From DASZMJ01 sp035551935 (GTDB lineage: Bacteria; Planctomycetota; Planctomycetia; Isosphaerales; Isosphaeraceae), in contig DASZMJ010000378.1 in NCBI GenBank assembly GCA_035551935.1, positions 1 to 25,884 of the forward strand: a DNA stretch of 25,884 nt. The letters are read 5' to 3'. Numbering within the stretch: position 1 is the first letter of the stretch; each line of letters starts with the position of its first letter. Below the pieces are notes generated by a model that saw only the letters and a program-made list of their open reading frames with translations, was not told where the DNA came from and did no database searches. Position numbers and translations under genes: made by a program. Below are positions 24,288-25,884 of this stretch, in pieces.

Positions 24288-24333
24288 ACGGCCGCCGACC
24301 CGCGGCCGCGGGCGATTTGGACGGGCCGATGCC

Positions 24334-24362
24334 TTGCGATGGGGGCGTGGGCATCCTATCAT
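24334..24362 (+). promoter_or_regulatory. Putative promoter of the nuclease fragment gene
   Basis: TTGCGA (24334-24339) and TATCAT (24357-24362) are separated by 17 bp, about 50 bp upstream of the ATG at 24414. The -10 matches the consensus at 5 of 6 positions. Confidence 0.5.
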
Positions 24363-24413
24363 CAATTCGCCCGCCGAGGTGACGGGCGGGGCAGGGATGG
24401 CGAAGGGGCGGGC

Positions 24414-24830
24414 ATGGCGACGGCGATGAAGGGGTCGCACAAGGCGATCGGCGCGTATTACGAGCGGCTGCGGGCCTTCGAAGGGCAGGGGGTCGGCCAC
24501 GAGCTGGCGGTGCGGTCGGCGTTCCAGGACCTGCTGGCCGAGGCGGCGAAGTCGCGGGGCTGGACCCTGATCCCGGAGCTGACCCTCAAGGTCGGCGGCA
24601 AGCTCGTCCGGCCCGATGCGACCCTCCGCGACGAGTGGCACCTGCCGCGCGGGTACTGGGAGGCCAAGGACTCGGCCGACGTCCTCGACGACGAGGTCCG
24701 CAAGAAGATCGAGCGGGGCTATCCGCTCGTCAACACCATCTTCGAGGACACCCGCCGCGGCGTCCTCTTCCAGAACGGCCGCGAGGCCCTCCGCGCCGAC
24801 CTCCGCCAGCCCGACGACCTCAATTTTTAA
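24414..24830 (+). CDS. Truncated N-terminal nuclease domain of a large restriction-modification enzyme
   Basis: A 138-residue ORF. The sequence HKAIGAYYERLRAFEGQGVGHELAVRSAFQDLLAEAA, LIPELTLKVGGKLVRPDATLRDE, GYWEAKDSADVLDDEVRKKIERGYPLVNTIFEDTRRGVLFQNGREALRADL is the start of large single-chain restriction/helicase/methylase enzymes. The PD-(D/E)xK nuclease core is visible: Asp of RPDATL and Glu-Ala-Lys of YWEAKD. Intact relatives continue for about 1000 residues or more with a DNA methylase domain; here the frame stops a few codons after RADLRQPDDL, exactly where composition turns abruptly AT-rich (24821). It is therefore a deletion or insertion remnant. A promoter candidate, an AAGGGG site and the ATG are intact, so the nuclease domain alone may still be made. 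Confidence 0.8.
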   Translation: MATAMKGSHKAIGAYYERLRAFEGQGVGHELAVRSAFQDLLAEAAKSRGWTLIPELTLKVGGKLVRPDATLRDEWHLPRGYWEAKDSADVLDDEVRKKIERGYPLVNTIFEDTRRGVLFQNGREALRADLRQPDDLNF

Positions 24831-24859
24831 ATATGTATTTATTTTAATTAATAGGAGCC
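24821..24859. other. AT-rich junction ending the nuclease gene
   Basis: About 35 bp composed almost only of A and T begin inside the last codons of the nuclease fragment and supply its stop codon. TAAATA-TG-TATTTA (24828-24841) is a small palindrome. The change from about 70% GC is immediate, marking a recombination breakpoint. No element-specific terminal repeat is recognisable. Confidence 0.6.
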
Positions 24860-24894
24860 TGATAAGGGGGCGTTTGCCCTTGCAATACCGAACC

Positions 24895-25749
24895 ATGATG
24901 AACATGACCGAGGTTGTCATCGACCTGCCGGGTGTGTCGGAAACGGCCTTCGAGGCGGTCGGAGAGCTGATCGAAAAGGCATTGGCGCGGCCCCGCGTAA
25001 AAAACCGCGATGCGATCAAGGATGCATTTCTCGTCGCAGTGAAAACATGCCCTACTGCTAATGCAAGTGATCTTTGGCACCACGTCGTCTACCGGCAGTA
25101 TCTCCAGGTCCTCAACAGGCATCGCCCCCAGAACCCGGACCAGAGCTGGAAGCGGTCCTCGGGAGAGGCCCTCGAACTCGCGGTTGAGGAGATCTACGAG
25201 GCGGTGCTCGCCGAGAATAACGTGCGCATCCAGATGTTGATCGGCAAGCCGAAGAAGCTCGCGGCCCTGAAGGCCATGGGGATCGATGGCGTCGTCGGCT
25301 CGGACAAGCTCGACGTGGCCCTATATCTCGACGATACCGACGAGATCTTCGGCGGGGTCCACGTCAAGGCGAGCCTCGCCGAGCGGATCTCCGATGACGT
25401 GCCATGTAGCCGTGAGATGATGGCGAAGGGCTTCTTCTCGCCGCTGTGGACGCTTGACGTGAAATCCTTCCCGCCCCCGCATCCCGAACCGCTCCTCAAC
25501 CGCGGCGAGCTCGGGTCGACGAACAAGCCGTCCGAGAAGCGGAAATATGTAGAGCTTCATGGTAACTTCGATCACTTGTTCAGCGCGAACGCCCGGTCTG
25601 TCCCGAGTGCGGACATGACCATCTCAGGCAAGCGCGTCTTCACGATCGATCTGTCGAGCCAGCCCGACCTCTTCGCGAAGGAGGTGATCGCGCGGTCGAA
25701 GAGATTCCGCGAGAGCAAGAGCGCGGCGTACCCGCCGACGCATCCCTAG
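24895..25749 (+). CDS. BsaWI-like type II restriction endonuclease
   Basis: A 284-residue protein. After a helical N-terminus (about 1-75) comes SWKRSSGEALELAVEEIYEAVL, then IDGVVGSDKLDVALYLDDTDEIFGGVHVKASLAERISDDVPCSREMMAKGFF. The order Glu (SGEALE), Asp (LDVALY) and Val-Lys-Ala-Ser...Glu-Arg resembles the PD-(D/E)xK centre of BsaWI and related enzymes cutting CCGG-cored sites. Length is near the 275 or so residues I recall for BsaWI. Base and codon use are less GC-biased than in neighbours, especially at the 5' end, suggesting recent transfer. Start choice is uncertain: the ATG at 24895 has no good ribosome-binding site, while a TTG at 24880 has AAGGGGG 9 nt upstream. No methyltransferase partner is in view. 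The stop codon abuts IS630-like DNA. Confidence 0.65.
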   Translation: MMNMTEVVIDLPGVSETAFEAVGELIEKALARPRVKNRDAIKDAFLVAVKTCPTANASDLWHHVVYRQYLQVLNRHRPQNPDQSWKRSSGEALELAVEEIYEAVLAENNVRIQMLIGKPKKLAALKAMGIDGVVGSDKLDVALYLDDTDEIFGGVHVKASLAERISDDVPCSREMMAKGFFSPLWTLDVKSFPPPHPEPLLNRGELGSTNKPSEKRKYVELHGNFDHLFSANARSVPSADMTISGKRVFTIDLSSQPDLFAKEVIARSKRFRESKSAAYPPTHP

Positions 25750-25755
25750 AGCGGT

Positions 25756-25884
25756 TTACCCATGAGCTGCATACAGGCCGGCCTGTTGGAACCAGCCGAT
25801 GATGTCCTGGTCGGTTACCTCTCGCAACGCGTCACCGATGGCGTCGTAGAGATCCCCTCTGACCCGAGCCGCGACCCGGCGCAG
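25756..25884 (-). mobile_element. C-terminal end of an IS630-family transposase (partial)
   Basis: The minus strand reads RVRGDLYDAIGDALREVTDQDIIGWFQQAGLYAAHG and then stops at 25756. This matches the closing helices of IS630-type DDE transposases (DAIGxALxxVTxxDxxGWFxxxGY). The gene runs off the right edge of the window, so the catalytic DDE residues are not seen. The segment GAGCGGTTTACCC right after TA at 25747-25748 is a candidate element terminus, as IS630 elements insert at TA. It is convergent with the endonuclease gene, with 6 bp between stops. Confidence 0.7.

Noticed and set aside
23997..25019. 340-residue minus-strand frame over the restriction region
   Set aside because: It is antisense to the nuclease fragment and translates the NPKRQRG repeats; no domain seen.

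Overview
The window is high-GC DNA from what looks like a planctomycete, most likely family Isosphaeraceae. The pointers are a squalene-hopene cyclase next to hpnH and an hpnG-like gene, a secreted protein with the N-terminal LESRCLLA-type motif of planctomycete extracellular proteins, a membrane-bound sulfatase-fold enzyme with an uncommon nucleophile, a HEAT-repeat protein, and intergenic repeats whose translations read NPKRQRG or NEPN. No database search was possible; family names come from motifs visible in the translations.

Layout. (1) 42-2120, minus strand: a YtrA-type GntR regulator overlapping a slipin (SPFH) gene, then, past a 17-bp hairpin, a membrane-anchored TPR protein. The regulator has a good promoter whose -10 lies inside a dyad, which suggests autoregulation. 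(2) 2231-6653, plus strand: an isocitrate lyase/PEP mutase family enzyme, a 67-residue membrane miniprotein, a membrane sulfatase-like hydrolase, and a fumarylacetoacetate hydrolase family protein. (3) 6827-12076, plus strand: phoH, a PgpH-like 7TM-HD phosphodiesterase, ybeY and a CorC/HlyC-type CBS protein, a classic RNA-processing and c-di-AMP gene order. (4) 12248-16959, plus strand: a small secreted Spy-like protein, then the hopanoid block shc, hpnH, hpnG-like, which would cyclise squalene, add adenosine and remove adenine. A long nested hairpin lies between shc and hpnH. (5) 16966-18928, minus strand: a HEAT-repeat protein whose signal-anchor start is out of frame by one base at a run of five C. 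(6) 19071-23050: a methyltransferase, a planctomycete extracellular protein and, convergent, a secreted thioredoxin-fold protein without redox cysteines. A 34-bp perfect inverted repeat separates the last two. (7) 23051-24413: 1.36 kb without a credible gene. It holds an array of GGGTTCGTT boxes, six of them spaced 31-33 bp, and then a cluster of palindromic repeats. (8) 24414-25884: an accessory restriction region with the N-terminal nuclease fragment of a large restriction-modification enzyme cut off at an abrupt AT-rich junction, a BsaWI-like type II endonuclease, and the end of an IS630-type transposase that abuts the endonuclease stop codon.

The best candidates for something not yet described are the three-helical-turn box array (23186-23787) and the layered restriction/IS junction at the right end. 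The GntR-slipin switch and the frameshifted HEAT gene are also worth checking.
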